This document shows positions 25,619 through 35,976 of a DNA stretch of 64,000 bases, in pieces (position 1 is the first letter of the stretch; the number at the start of each line of letters is the position of its first letter). The DNA is taken from contig NZ_FOIU01000001.1 in NCBI RefSeq assembly GCF_900111495.1, forward strand, positions 496,001-560,000. Reading direction: 5' to 3'. Under the pieces are notes generated by a model. That model was not told the DNA's origin and did not search any database. It worked only from the letters and a program-made list of their open reading frames with translations. Both the position numbers and the translations under genes were made by a program. The DNA comes from Chryseobacterium wanjuense (GTDB taxonomy: Bacteria; Bacteroidota; Bacteroidia; Flavobacteriales; Weeksellaceae).

Positions 25619-27460
25619 CTATTGATTTTCAGCCGGATTATTTTCCTGCTCCTTCCTGATCTGGTCGCTCATTTCCTCTAATACAGGCTTAATCGTGCTT
25701 TCGGGAAGATCACTGATCCTGATGTACATCAACCCGTCGATCGCATCATTGAAGTTGGGATCTACATTGAAGGCGATCACTTTTGCGTTTTGTTTGATAT
25801 ATTTTTTTATTAAAACAGGTAATCTCAACTCCGGTTCAAGGTCATCGATGATTTTATCTAATTTATTCAAATCAGATTCCATTTCCTCGAAAAAGATATT
25901 TTTATCCCGGTCACGAAGTTTTACCTTATATTCGTTTCTTGGTGTAATGTATTGAGCAACAGCGGAATCGTAATAATTTGAGCGCATAAACTCAATCATT
26001 AATGATTTTGAAAATTCAGAAAATTTATTGGAAATACTTACGCCTCCCATCAAAAATTTATGATCGGGATTTCTTAGGCAGACATGCACAATTCCTCTCC
26101 ATAAAAGGAAAAGTGGTAGTGGTTTCTGCTGGTATTCCTGACAGATATACGCTCGTCCCATTTCAATCACCTTTTTAAAGAAAGGATGAATATCCTGCTC
26201 AAATTCGAATAAAGAACTTGTATAAAAACCTTTGATTCCGGATCTTTTCATCACTTCTTTACCCAGCGCCATTCGGTAAGCGCCGACCAATCGTTCCTCG
26301 GCATTATCCCAAAGGAAAAGATGGTGGTAATGTTTATCGTATTCGTCCAAATCGAAAGGAAGATTACTTCCTTCACCCACAGCACGGAATGTAAGCTCTC
26401 TCTGACGTCCGATTTCCCTCATGATCGATGGGATTTCTTCGTAGTTCGTAAAGTAAACTTCATAATTTCCATTACTGAAAAACATTTTATCTGTGCCTTT
26501 CAGTTTGTTGATGTCTTTAATGATGTCTTCTTTCGGAGTTTCGTCGATGATATTCTGAACGATATTTTCTTCTTTTAATAAAGGAAATTTTACCGATAAA
26601 TTCTGAAGATTGATACTTTGAGCCAATGATTTTCTCTTTTCGTAGTAAGATTTCATCATATAAACCTTACGCTTCAGAAATTCGCCCAGTTCTTCAATAG
26701 TTTCCATATCATCCATCGCTTTTACGGCAATAGGTTTTCCGATTCTGATACGGATTGGCTTTTCTCTGTCGTTCATCATTTCTGCAGGAAGCATCAATGT
26801 CTGTAAATTCGGGTGTATTTTTGAAACCTGATAAAATAATCGGCTGTTTTTAGCGTGGAAATACATAGGAACCACCGGCACTTTTGCCATTTTTATCAGC
26901 TTAAGAGCCGGTTTTTCCCATTCTTTATCTAAAATCTCTCCGTAAGGATTGTTCTTATTCGAAACTTCTCCTGCCGGAAAAATACCTACGCAACCTCCGT
27001 TCTGCAGGTGCTTTAAAGTTTCCCGCATTCCGGAAGAGCTGTTATAGGCGTCTTTTCTTTTTTCAAAAGGGTTTACAGAAATCACGTATGGCTCCATCGG
27101 CTTGATCTTTTCCAAAAGAAAATTACCCATCACCTTGAAATCCGGACGAACTTCCGATAAGATTTTACACATTAAAATTCCGTCAATAGCACCAAGCGGA
27201 TGATTCGAAACCAGAATAAACGGTCCCGTTTTCGGAATTTTTGCCAAATCTTCTTCAAAAGCTATATAGCTTAGGTTTCTTTCTCTTACAAATGAGTCGA
27301 AAAAGTCTTTGCCTTCCTTGTCTTTTAGTTTATCGTATAGTCTGTTTACTTCATTTATTTTAGCAATGCTCATAACAGCAGATGCCACAGGATTCTTAAG
27401 AAATCCTATTTTACTTAAGCCGGAAGCTTTTATCAGATCGTTTTTCGAAATTAAACTCAT
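25619..27460 (-). CDS. Bifunctional acyltransferase, OlsF/GlsF-like
   Basis: 613 residues with two acyltransferase domains. The N-terminal O-acyltransferase (about 60-290) is PlsC-like: SNHPLGAIDG (H-x4-D motif) and FPAGEVSNK. The C-terminal GNAT-like N-acyltransferase (about 310-600) resembles OlsB: EVYFTNYEEIPSIMREIGRQRELTFRAVGEG, YHHLFLWDNAEERLVGAYRMALG, FEFEQDIHPFFKKVIEMGRAYI. This fusion is known from OlsF of Serratia and Flavobacterium, which makes ornithine lipids; related Bacteroidota enzymes make glycine lipids. Membrane-associated. Which amino acid is used cannot be read from sequence. Co-directional with aspartate kinase (23-base gap). Confidence 0.85.
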   Translation of the reverse strand: MSLISKNDLIKASGLSKIGFLKNPVASAVMSIAKINEVNRLYDKLKDKEGKDFFDSFVRERNLSYIAFEEDLAKIPKTGPFILVSNHPLGAIDGILMCKILSEVRPDFKVMGNFLLEKIKPMEPYVISVNPFEKRKDAYNSSSGMRETLKHLQNGGCVGIFPAGEVSNKNNPYGEILDKEWEKPALKLIKMAKVPVVPMYFHAKNSRLFYQVSKIHPNLQTLMLPAEMMNDREKPIRIRIGKPIAVKAMDDMETIEELGEFLKRKVYMMKSYYEKRKSLAQSINLQNLSVKFPLLKEENIVQNIIDETPKEDIIKDINKLKGTDKMFFSNGNYEVYFTNYEEIPSIMREIGRQRELTFRAVGEGSNLPFDLDEYDKHYHHLFLWDNAEERLVGAYRMALGKEVMKRSGIKGFYTSSLFEFEQDIHPFFKKVIEMGRAYICQEYQQKPLPLFLLWRGIVHVCLRNPDHKFLMGGVSISNKFSEFSKSLMIEFMRSNYYDSAVAQYITPRNEYKVKLRDRDKNIFFEEMESDLNKLDKIIDDLEPELRLPVLIKKYIKQNAKVIAFNVDPNFNDAIDGLMYIRISDLPESTIKPVLEEMSDQIRKEQENNPAENQ

Positions 27461-27483
27461 ATTGTGTTTAGTCGCAATTAGTT

Positions 27484-28722
27484 TTATTGTGTTACCATTT
27501 GAAGCGTGTTCTTCGAAATCTGCTCCAATAATACACTTTTTTCCTGGTAAAACCTATCAATGTGATCCATCTTGGCGTTTCTTACCGTAAATAAAGATAC
27601 GTTTTTTACAACTTCTGTTTTGAATACTTTTTGCAGTTCTTCATTAAGCTCATCGATAGTATTAAATTTATCTTCCAGACATAAAGCTAGTGAAATTGCC
27701 GAATTCTGCATCAAAGAAACTTTAATTTTATACTTAGATAAATATCCGAAAATTAAACTCATATGATCTTCCGCGATGAAAGAGAAATCTCTCGTCGAAA
27801 TTTTCAGTAAAGTCTGGTTTTCCTTTAAAATATACGTTTCCTCACTTTGGTTTTTGTCGGAAGCACCTACTTTTGTTCCTTCTTTTGTAGGATCCACGAA
27901 AGATTTTACATAAAAAGGGATGTTTTTTTGCTGAAGCGGCTGCAATGTTTTCGGGTGAATGACACTTGCTCCGTAATAGGCCATCTCAATCGCTTCTTCA
28001 TAAGAAATATTCGAAAGAAGGGTAACATCCTTGAATTTTCTCGGATCTCCCGTCATTACTCCCGGAACGTCTTTCCAGATGGTCATCGCGTCTGCATTTA
28101 AGCAATAGGCAAAAATTGCGGCAGAGTAGTCGGAACCTTCTCGTCCCAGTGTTACCGTGAAATTATTATCATCAGAACCGATAAAACCTTGAGTCACGTA
28201 GCAGATTTCTTTGTTTAAATTAGAGATAAACTCTTCCGTTTTTTTCCAATCTACATTACCGTCTCTGTAAGAATTGTCTGTTTTTACATAATCTCTTGCG
28301 TCAAGCCATTGGTTGGTAAACTGGATCTCGTTTAAATATTCACTCACAATTTTAGTAGAAATCATTTCCCCGCAGCTTACCACTTGGTCATAGACGAAGT
28401 CGTAGTTCGGAGATTTGTTTCTTCTCAAAAAAGAGTCGATATCATCAAAAAACAGATTAATTTCTGCAAAAACCGCATGATTTTCAGGAAATAAGCCATC
28501 TGCAATTTCGATGTGTTTTCGTTTTATCTTTTCAATTTCAGTTTGATAATTATCCTTCTTGAAATAAAGTTCTACCACTTTTTCCAACTCATTAGTCGTC
28601 TTGCCCATTGCTGAAATTACCAGCAAACATTTGGCAAACCCCTGGCTTTTTAATACCATAGACACATTCTTTACACTGTCAGCATCCTTTACTGATGCTC
28701 CACCAAACTTGAAAATTTTCAT
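27484..28722 (-). CDS. lysC: Aspartate kinase
   Basis: A 412-residue monofunctional aspartokinase, first step of the Asp-family amino acid and diaminopimelate pathway. Motifs: MKIFKFGGASVKDADSV at the start, VTLGREGSDYSAAIFAYCLNAD, TIWKDVPGVMTGDPR, and EMAYYGASVIHPKTLQPL. The C-terminal third is the ACT regulatory region, so feedback control by lysine or threonine is likely. The gene is transcribed toward the acyltransferase gene. Confidence 0.93.
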   Translation of the reverse strand: MKIFKFGGASVKDADSVKNVSMVLKSQGFAKCLLVISAMGKTTNELEKVVELYFKKDNYQTEIEKIKRKHIEIADGLFPENHAVFAEINLFFDDIDSFLRRNKSPNYDFVYDQVVSCGEMISTKIVSEYLNEIQFTNQWLDARDYVKTDNSYRDGNVDWKKTEEFISNLNKEICYVTQGFIGSDDNNFTVTLGREGSDYSAAIFAYCLNADAMTIWKDVPGVMTGDPRKFKDVTLLSNISYEEAIEMAYYGASVIHPKTLQPLQQKNIPFYVKSFVDPTKEGTKVGASDKNQSEETYILKENQTLLKISTRDFSFIAEDHMSLIFGYLSKYKIKVSLMQNSAISLALCLEDKFNTIDELNEELQKVFKTEVVKNVSLFTVRNAKMDHIDRFYQEKSVLLEQISKNTLQMVTQ

Positions 28723-29036
28723 TAAATTGTTAATAATAAAATTGTTAGATAAAATTTGTGGGAATATTTTACGGGTGTCAAAATTATAAATTTACAACGA
28801 GATATGAAATAGCCCAGTGAAAGGATAGGCTTAAGATTTTATTAAAATCACGATTTGGTTAAAAATATTAAGATTGCTTCAACAGATTGGGAGTTGATTT
28901 CACTGAGAAGTTTTGGATAAATCATGAAAGTAAGGCTGTATGATGTTGATAAACAGTATTTAAACTCTTTTATGAATAATTTTTTTTAAATGTAATAAAT
29001 TTTACGAAATTTGGGGAAAACGTAAAAAGAGAAAAT
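28723..29036. other. Divergent promoter region lysC/fbp
   Basis: 314 bases between the divergent lysC and fbp genes. It is AT-rich and must hold both promoters. No full TTG-N17-23-TAnnTTTG pair, hairpin or small ORF stands out. Confidence 0.45.
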
Positions 29037-30053
29037 ATGTCAGATCAGCCATTACAGACTTTAGGAGAATTTCTTATTGATAAACAGGATGATTTCCAAT
29101 ATTCTACGGGTGAGTTTTCTCGCCTTCTGAGTGCAATAAGATTGGCTTCGAAAGTGGTAAACAGGGAAGTGAATAAAGCAGGAATTGCAGATATTATAGG
29201 AAAGGCGGGAAATGAGAACGTTCAGGGAGAGGAACAGCAGAAACTAGATGTCATTGCCAATGAGATTTTTATTACAGCACTATCCCAAAGAGAGGTTGTT
29301 TGTGGTATTGCTTCTGAGGAAAACGATGATTTTATTGATATTAAATGCGGCGAAAACGGCCATTTAAGCAAGTATGTCGTATTGATCGACCCTCTAGATG
29401 GTTCTTCGAATATTGACGTGAATGTTTCTGTAGGAACGATTTTTTCAATTTACAGAAGGGTTACCGAGCCGGGAACTCCGGTTCAGCTGGAAGACTTTTT
29501 ACAGAAAGGTGTCAACCAGATTGCGGCTGGATACGTTATTTACGGTTCTTCTACGATGATCGTTTATACGACAGGAAACGGGGTAAACGGATTTACACTT
29601 GACCCGTCTCTGGGAACATATTATTTATCTCATCCAAACATGCAGTTTCCGAAAACAGGGAAGATTTATTCCATCAACGAAGGAAATTATATCAAATTTC
29701 CTCAGGGTGTAAAAAATTACCTTAAATATTGCCAGATGGAAGAAGGCGACAGGCCTTATACTTCAAGATATATTGGCTCGTTAGTGGCTGATTTTCATAG
29801 AAATATGCTAAAAGGCGGAATTTATATTTACCCGTCTTATTCACAGGCTCCCAACGGAAAACTGAGATTATTATACGAGTGTAATCCGATGGCTTTCCTG
29901 GCTGAACAGGCTGGTGGAAAGGCAACAGACGGTTTCAGAAGAATTTTGGAAGTAGAGCCGACTGAGCTGCATCAAAGAATTCCGTTTTTCTGTGGAAGCA
30001 TCGATATGGTGGAAAAAGCAGAGGAATTTATGCGAATCGATAGTGTAAAATAA
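29037..30053 (+). CDS. fbp: Class 1 fructose-1,6-bisphosphatase
   Basis: A 338-residue cytoplasmic gluconeogenic enzyme that removes the 1-phosphate of fructose 1,6-bisphosphate. The metal site reads [24 protein letters not shown], with GIASEEND upstream and the C-terminal [24 protein letters not shown] block. The length is normal. Its stop is immediately followed by the menC start with no gap. Confidence 0.95.
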   Translation: MSDQPLQTLGEFLIDKQDDFQYSTGEFSRLLSAIRLASKVVNREVNKAGIADIIGKAGNENVQGEEQQKLDVIANEIFITALSQREVVCGIASEENDDFIDIKCGENGHLSKYVVLIDPLDGSSNIDVNVSVGTIFSIYRRVTEPGTPVQLEDFLQKGVNQIAAGYVIYGSSTMIVYTTGNGVNGFTLDPSLGTYYLSHPNMQFPKTGKIYSINEGNYIKFPQGVKNYLKYCQMEEGDRPYTSRYIGSLVADFHRNMLKGGIYIYPSYSQAPNGKLRLLYECNPMAFLAEQAGGKATDGFRRILEVEPTELHQRIPFFCGSIDMVEKAEEFMRIDSVK

Positions 30054-31058
30054 ATGAAAGCAGAATATTTTAGATATTTATTACAATTCAAACGCCCGAG
30101 TGGAACATCTCGCGGCGTTTTGCATGAAAAGGAAACCTTTGTTCTTGAAATTTCAGAGAACGGGAAAAAAGGAATAGGAGAGTGCGCCGTTTTCAGAGGA
30201 TTAAGTTTTGACGACAGGCCAGATTATGAAGAGAAATTACAATGGCTTTGTGAAAATATTCAACAGGATTCTGAGTTTTTAAAGGAAAAATTAAAGGAAT
30301 TTCCATCGATCTGGTTCGGATATGAGCAGGCTGTTCTAAATTTGAAGCATAGTGGAAACCTCTATTTCCCGAGTGATTTTACAGAAGGAAAAGCTTCAAT
30401 CAACATCAATGGCTTGATCTGGATGGGAGATATTCATTATATGGAAGAACAGATTCAGGATAAGCTGGAAAAAGGTTTTCATTGTATCAAACTAAAAATC
30501 GGTGTCGACTGGAAATCCGAGCACGAAATTCTGCAAAAATTAAGACAAAAATTTTCAAAGGAAAGACTGGAACTTCGAGTTGATGCCAACGGAGGATTTA
30601 ATAAAGATGAATCAAAAGTGGTGTTGCAGCAATTGGCAGATTTAGATATTCATTCAATTGAGCAGCCGATAAAAGCCGGAAATTGGAAAGATATGGCTGA
30701 GCTATGCGCCGAAACTCCAACTCCGATTGCCCTTGATGAAGAATTAATCGGAATTATTGATTGTAATGAAAAGAAAAAGCTTTTAGAAACAATACAACCG
30801 CAATATATTATCTTAAAACCGTCTTTGGTAGGAGGTTTTGCAGGTTCAGACGAATGGATTTCCCTTGCTGAAAATCAAAATATCGGCTGGTGGATCACTT
30901 CCGCGCTGGAAAGCAATATCGGACTGAATGCCATTGCACAATACACGTATACGAAGCATAGTAAGATGCCTCAAGGTTTAGGGACAGGAGGTTTGTTTAC
31001 CAATAACTTTGAGAGTCAATTGGATCTTCGGGGAGAGCAGTTATTTTTCTTGAAATAG
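30054..31058 (+). CDS. menC: o-Succinylbenzoate synthase (enolase superfamily)
   Basis: 334 residues. Enolase-superfamily residues are in order: IKLKIG (K-x-K base), LRVDANGGF (metal Asp), IEQPI (metal Glu), LDEELI (metal Asp) and ILKPSLVGG (second Lys). The enzyme makes o-succinylbenzoate in menaquinone synthesis. A dipeptide epimerase is possible for this superfamily, but the presence of menF and a MenI-like thioesterase in the same window supports MenC. It begins directly after fbp. Confidence 0.85.
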   Translation: MKAEYFRYLLQFKRPSGTSRGVLHEKETFVLEISENGKKGIGECAVFRGLSFDDRPDYEEKLQWLCENIQQDSEFLKEKLKEFPSIWFGYEQAVLNLKHSGNLYFPSDFTEGKASININGLIWMGDIHYMEEQIQDKLEKGFHCIKLKIGVDWKSEHEILQKLRQKFSKERLELRVDANGGFNKDESKVVLQQLADLDIHSIEQPIKAGNWKDMAELCAETPTPIALDEELIGIIDCNEKKKLLETIQPQYIILKPSLVGGFAGSDEWISLAENQNIGWWITSALESNIGLNAIAQYTYTKHSKMPQGLGTGGLFTNNFESQLDLRGEQLFFLK

Positions 31059-31302
31059 TAGTTTTAGGGTCGAATAAATTTGTGTGTTTTTTAATGTTAA
31101 TACTCGGTTATTAAATCACGTCTTTTACGAAAATCGCTTTCTTAATGCATTCTAACCAATAAGAAAACTTTTGTTTTACTTTTTTCATGATGTAAAATTT
31201 AGTATTCTTTGTCTGTTGATTTTACAATCTTTATGCCAACTTGAGCGGCTGTTTTTAGGGTATGTCATAAGGATTTGTCATATGTTTAAAAATAAAATAG
31301 TA

Positions 31303-32433
31303 TTAAGAGACAATTGTGAAAATATTTTCATTATTTTTCAATCTGTTGGCAATAAGATTTCTATCCACACCATACAAGTTTTGAAAAATATCGTTCTGAA
31401 CCGATGAGCTCGAAAGATATCCCCAATGATTTCCCGCTTCAAATTTGAAGGTATTAAGCAAATCATCTTCTACAAAAGTGCAGTCGATAACAGAGACAAT
31501 ATCTTTGTAAGGTTCAATATTACTGGGCCCGTTTTTTCCTAATCTCGGAGTCAGGATATTTTTAGTAAACTGTGAGATCCCCAGAATCAGGTCTTTTCTG
31601 TTTAAATAAATTGAAATTCTATTCGCCAGCAAAGGCAGTTTGTTGAAAGAAGTTTCCTGATCTTCAAAAACTTTATAGGAAACATCGGAATTCAACAATA
31701 AAACCTGATCAATTACCCTCAGTATATTTTCCTTTTTCAAGCTGTACAGCATACTCTGAAGTACACGGTTTCCCATCGAATGCGCTGCAATGTGAATCCT
31801 CTGGTTGCAGGGAATCAGGTCGCGGTTCGAGAAAATATCCTTTAAAAACTGAGTATAAAAATAAAACAGTCTCATCAGCGAAGCTCCGGAATTGATACTT
31901 GCAGCTTTATCATCAAAATAAGTGAGTGGAACAACATTGCTTGAAGCAGGCCAGCTTACAAATAAAATATGTTCAACAGGAGATTCGGTATTGTCGATAA
32001 ACAGTTTTTTGAGGTCCAGAATAGCTTTCAGTTCATCATCAAAATCGTACGCATACCCGTGAATGAATATTAAAACATCACTTCTGTCCTTTGTAGAAGA
32101 CATATTTTTATATAATTCATAAAACATTCTTTGGGTTCCGCCGAGATGATTGGCTGTTAAGGAAGATTCTTTGATTCCTTTTTCATTCAGTAAAACGTCC
32201 AGAACATCCTGATAACCTTGTTTTTGTGGTTCTGAGAAAAGTTGATAGTTAAGAATATTCCGATTGGTATAGTCTTTTTTCTTTTTGGCTGCGGCGGTCG
32301 GTTCTTTATAGCCGTCGAAATTACATTTTGCAATCCTGAAACTGGGAATAGAATATTCATCATTGGAAAAAGAATCTACTCTTTCCCCTTTATGACGAAT
32401 GATTTTCCGATTGCTTAAGATGTAAACAGCCAT
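31303..32433 (-). CDS. Alpha/beta hydrolase, DUF900-like
   Basis: A 376-residue protein without a signal peptide. Hydrolase landmarks: DVLIFIHGYAYDFDDEL (oxyanion region), FVSWPAS, and the nucleophile elbow IAAHSMGNRVLQSML (Ser in A-H-S-M-G). This layout is like the DUF900/lipase-class cytoplasmic hydrolases. Substrate unknown. It stands alone between menC and glnS, with a 244-base gap before it. Confidence 0.75.
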   Translation of the reverse strand: MAVYILSNRKIIRHKGERVDSFSNDEYSIPSFRIAKCNFDGYKEPTAAAKKKKDYTNRNILNYQLFSEPQKQGYQDVLDVLLNEKGIKESSLTANHLGGTQRMFYELYKNMSSTKDRSDVLIFIHGYAYDFDDELKAILDLKKLFIDNTESPVEHILFVSWPASSNVVPLTYFDDKAASINSGASLMRLFYFYTQFLKDIFSNRDLIPCNQRIHIAAHSMGNRVLQSMLYSLKKENILRVIDQVLLLNSDVSYKVFEDQETSFNKLPLLANRISIYLNRKDLILGISQFTKNILTPRLGKNGPSNIEPYKDIVSVIDCTFVEDDLLNTFKFEAGNHWGYLSSSSVQNDIFQNLYGVDRNLIANRLKNNENIFTIVS

Positions 32434-32544
32434 GACAGTACTATTTGAGTAACGGTTTTTAGTTATTCCTAAGTTAAAGAAAAATATTGAATTATTAACA
32501 ATTATAGATTTAAATTATAATTTCCGTAAACCCTTAAAATTTCC

Positions 32545-32552
32545 TAAATTTG
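32545..32552 (+). promoter_or_regulatory. Candidate -7 box of glnS
   Basis: TAAATTTG, a match to TAnnTTTG, 39 bases before the glnS ATG. The -33 element is not evident. Confidence 0.45.
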
Positions 32553-32591
32553 CAAATTGTCGTATTATGCGACATCTTAAAGCGAATTTTA

Positions 32592-34265
32592 ATGGAAGAA
32601 GAAAAAAAATCACTCAATTTTATTGAGCAAATTATCGAAGATGATTTGGCAAACGGTCTGAAAAGAGATCAGATCCGTTTCCGTTTTCCGCCTGAGCCAA
32701 ACGGTTATCTGCATGTAGGTCACACAAAAGCGATCTGCATCAATTTTGGTTTGGGTGAAAAATACAATGCTCCCGTAAACCTTCGTTTCGACGATACGAA
32801 TCCTGAAAAAGAAGAGCAGGAATTCGTAGATTCTATCATGAAAGATGTTGAATGGTTAGGTTTCAAGTGGGATAAAGTTTTGTACGCCTCCGATTACTTC
32901 CAGCAGCTTTACGATTGGGCCGTGCAATTGATCAAAGAAGGAAAAGCTTATGTAGATGAGCAACCGTCTGAAGTGATCACTGAGCAAAGAAAAAATCCGA
33001 CAGAACCGGGGGTGGAATCACCATACAGAAATCGTCCTGTTGAAGAGTCTTTAGACTTGTTCGAGAGAATGAAAAACGGCGAATTTGAAGAAGGTACAAT
33101 GTCTCTTCGTGCAAAAATCGACATGACATCGCCTAATATGAATATGCGTGACCCTGTTATGTACAGAATTTTAAAAAGACCTCACCACAGAACGGGAACG
33201 GCATGGAAAATTTATCCGATGTACGACTGGGCGCATGGTGAATCCGATTACATCGAGCAAATTTCACATTCTTTATGTTCTTTAGAATTTGAAAATCACA
33301 GACCGCTTTATGATTGGTATCTGGATCAGGTTTATGATGAAACTAAAGTAAGAAATAAGCAAAGAGAATTTGCAAGGATGAACGTTTCTTATATGATCAC
33401 TTCCAAAAGGAAACTACAAAGGCTGATCGCTGAAAATGTAGTGAACGGTTGGGATGATCCTAGAATGCCTACGATTTCCGGAATGAGAAGAAAAGGTTTC
33501 ACACCGACTTCTATCAGGAATTTTATTGAAAAAGTGGGGGTTGCCAAAAGGGAAAACCTTATTGAAATCCAGTTGTTGGAATTCTGCGTCCGTGAAGATT
33601 TAAATAAAATTGCTAAACGTGTCATGACGGTTGTTGATCCTATCAAATTGGTGATCGAAAACTATCCTGAAGGCAAAGAAGAATGGCTTGAGACTGAAAA
33701 TAATCCTGAACAGGAAGATGCAGGAACAAGAGAAATACCGTTTTCCAGAGAATTATATATCGAGCGTGAAGACTTCAAAGAAGAAGCGAATAATAAATTC
33801 TTCAGGCTGAAATTGGGTGGCGAAGTCCGTCTAAAATCTGCTTACATCATCAAAGGTGAAAGGGTGGAGAAAGACGAAAATGGCGAGATCACTACGATTT
33901 ATGCAACGTATGACGAAAAATCTAAGTCCGGAAGCGGAACTGAAGAAAGCTTAAGAAAAGTAAAAGGTACGATTCACTGGGTATCTGCAAAACATGCGAT
34001 TCCTGTAGAAGTAAGAAATTACGATAGATTATTCACTGTGGAACAGCCTGATGCCGAGAAAGATATAGATTTCTTAAACTTCATTAATCCTGAATCTGTC
34101 ACAACAGTTCAAGGATTTGCTGAACCTAGCCTGAAAGATGTGGTTGTTGGAGAACCTCTTCAATTCCAGAGAATTGGCTATTTCACGAAGGATCAGGATT
34201 CTACGGATACAAATTTTGTGTTCAATAGAACTGTGACGCTAAAAGACTCTTATAAGCCGGAGTAA
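32592..34265 (+). CDS. glnS: Glutaminyl-tRNA synthetase
   Basis: 557 residues from the ATG at 32592; the in-frame start at 32550 would lie within the candidate -7 box. Class I synthetase motifs: PPEPNGYLHVGHTKAI (HIGH) and YMITSKRKLQRL (KMSKS-like), with NLRFDDTNPEKE and the C-terminal beta-barrel anticodon domain. It charges tRNA-Gln directly. Confidence 0.95.
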   Translation: MEEEKKSLNFIEQIIEDDLANGLKRDQIRFRFPPEPNGYLHVGHTKAICINFGLGEKYNAPVNLRFDDTNPEKEEQEFVDSIMKDVEWLGFKWDKVLYASDYFQQLYDWAVQLIKEGKAYVDEQPSEVITEQRKNPTEPGVESPYRNRPVEESLDLFERMKNGEFEEGTMSLRAKIDMTSPNMNMRDPVMYRILKRPHHRTGTAWKIYPMYDWAHGESDYIEQISHSLCSLEFENHRPLYDWYLDQVYDETKVRNKQREFARMNVSYMITSKRKLQRLIAENVVNGWDDPRMPTISGMRRKGFTPTSIRNFIEKVGVAKRENLIEIQLLEFCVREDLNKIAKRVMTVVDPIKLVIENYPEGKEEWLETENNPEQEDAGTREIPFSRELYIEREDFKEEANNKFFRLKLGGEVRLKSAYIIKGERVEKDENGEITTIYATYDEKSKSGSGTEESLRKVKGTIHWVSAKHAIPVEVRNYDRLFTVEQPDAEKDIDFLNFINPESVTTVQGFAEPSLKDVVVGEPLQFQRIGYFTKDQDSTDTNFVFNRTVTLKDSYKPE

Positions 34266-34289
34266 AAATTATTTATATCAATATAAATG

Positions 34290-34323
34290 AACAGGGCTTA
34301 ATTTTTAAGTCCTGTTTTTTTTT
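34290..34323 (+). terminator. Terminator of glnS
   Basis: aacagggctta / taagtcctgtt stem with one G-U pair, followed by nine T residues, 25 bases after the stop codon. Confidence 0.85.
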
Positions 34324-34460
34324 GTTTTAAACACTAACAGCACCAATAATGAGCACCAATTTCACAAATCAAAATTGTGTTATTTCGTGAAATTCATTTG
34401 CTTCATTTGTGTTTAAACAAAACATCAAATACAAATTATTAAACTAAAACTTGAGAAATT

Positions 34461-35687
34461 GTGAAATTAATAAACTTATATACAAATTCATTCAAAGGGC
34501 TTTCGCAGGAAAGCTGGATGTTGGCGCTGGTAATGCTCATCAACCGATCGGGTTCGATGGTGCTTCCTTTTTTGGGAGTTTACATGACAAATCATCTGCA
34601 TTTCAGCATCGAAAATACGGGAATCGTTCTGAGCTTTTTCGGAATCGGTTCGGTATTGGGATCCTGGTTGGGAGGATTTATTACAGATAAAATAGGGGAG
34701 TACAAAGTGCAGTCTTTCAGTTTATTACTGAGTGTTCCGTTATTTTGTCTCATTCCTGTTTTCAAAACAGAAGTGGGAGTGGCAGCGATCATTTTACTTC
34801 AAAGTATTGTAAGCGATTCCTTCCGTCCTGCCAATTCGGTGGCGATTACAAAATATGCAAAACCTGAAAATATTACGAGAGCATTTTCATTAAACCGTAT
34901 GGCGGTCAATCTTGGGTTTTCCATTGGTCCTGCTTTGGGAGGGATTTTGTCGGCCATTTCGTACGAATTTTTATTCTTTAGCAATGCTTTGGCTGCTTTC
35001 TCGGCCGGAATATTATACATTGTATTTTTTAGAAAACGTAATAAAATTGCCAGATTAAAAGCTAAAAAAGTGAAAGAAGCCATAGAAATCAAAAAAGAAA
35101 ATTCGCCTTACCGCGATGGTAAATTCCTGGTTTACTGTTTCTTTTGTATGCTGTTTTCGATCTGTTTTTTCCAGATATTCAGTACATTAACGATATTCTA
35201 CAAAGATGTTGCAAAACTAAGTCAGCAGAATATCGGCTACATTTTAGGATACAGCGGATTTTTGATCGTATTGCTCGAAATGGGCTTCGTACAGATTGCG
35301 GAAAAATATTTCAACCTGGCCGTTACCATGCTTTTGGGAACTTTCATTTGCGGATTTTCGTATGCCATGATGGCTTTTGATCACAGTATCGTTACACTGA
35401 TAATTTCAATGACGCTGCTTTGTATCGGGGAAATCTGGACACTCCCTTTCATGTCAACCATCACTGCATTAAGATCGGGGGACAACAACAAAGGCGCTTA
35501 TATGGGGCTCAACGGGATCTCTTTTTCCATTGCTTTTATCGTAACTCCGTATTTGGGGACGATGCTTGCGGAGAAATTCGGTTTCAATGCCTTGTGGATC
35601 GGAACAGGAGTTTTGGCGACAGTGATTGCCATTGCATTTTATTTTATCATTCCATGGATGATCGGCGATAAAAAAGAAAAAATATAA
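34461..35687 (+). CDS. MFS transporter
   Basis: A 408-residue, twelve-segment membrane protein of the major facilitator superfamily. The MFS loop 2-3 signature appears as GSWLGGFITDKIGEYKVQ, and FRPANSVAITKYAKPENITRAFSLNRMAVNLGFSIGPALGG is the segment-5 region. It is the drug/multidrug-like branch with unknown substrate. It stands alone, with a GC-rich repeat downstream. Confidence 0.9.
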   Translation: MKLINLYTNSFKGLSQESWMLALVMLINRSGSMVLPFLGVYMTNHLHFSIENTGIVLSFFGIGSVLGSWLGGFITDKIGEYKVQSFSLLLSVPLFCLIPVFKTEVGVAAIILLQSIVSDSFRPANSVAITKYAKPENITRAFSLNRMAVNLGFSIGPALGGILSAISYEFLFFSNALAAFSAGILYIVFFRKRNKIARLKAKKVKEAIEIKKENSPYRDGKFLVYCFFCMLFSICFFQIFSTLTIFYKDVAKLSQQNIGYILGYSGFLIVLLEMGFVQIAEKYFNLAVTMLLGTFICGFSYAMMAFDHSIVTLIISMTLLCIGEIWTLPFMSTITALRSGDNNKGAYMGLNGISFSIAFIVTPYLGTMLAEKFGFNALWIGTGVLATVIAIAFYFIIPWMIGDKKEKI

Positions 35688-35691
35688 TTGT

Positions 35692-35843
35692 TTTTTGGGC
35701 GTGTCCCCGGAGATTTTCCAATGCTCATCCAATCCGAAAATCTCCGGGGTCGGGCTGCTTTGGGGTCCGCTTCGCTTCCGTACTCGTTCGTTCCTCACTC
35801 GCACCGGCTCCTTCGTCGCCGCCCGCCGCATCCCTCACGTGGG
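35692..35843. repeat. GC-rich dispersed repeat
   Basis: About 150 bases clearly richer in G and C than the rest of the window. It contains inverted halves (ccccggagattttcc ... ggaaaatctccgggg type, near 35706-35745) and ends in 'tccctcacgtgggagagccgc'. This end is like multi-copy intergenic repeats I recall from Chryseobacterium and Flavobacterium. It is non-coding; ORFs across it are composition artefacts. Confidence 0.6.
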
Positions 35844-35853
35844 AGAGCCGCAA

Positions 35854-35900
35854 AAAATATAGCCCTGCCAAGGTTTTAAACCTTGGCAGGGCTATATTTT
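35854..35900. terminator. Strong bidirectional terminator hairpin
   Basis: A long near-perfect stem (atatagccctgccaaggtt and its complement), A-rich before and T-rich after, so it can end transcription in both directions. It closes the MFS unit 77 bases before the TonB-dependent receptor. Confidence 0.8.
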
Positions 35901-35976
35901 CATTAAAAAAGAACCATTTATGAAATATTAATCTTTACAGAGTAAAAAGAGAATAATTTTTGCTTTCAATACTTCA

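Noticed and set aside
35688..35879. 63-residue plus-strand ORF after the MFS gene
   Set aside because: It is a translation of the GC-rich repeat; Arg/Pro-rich composition and no neighbours support this.
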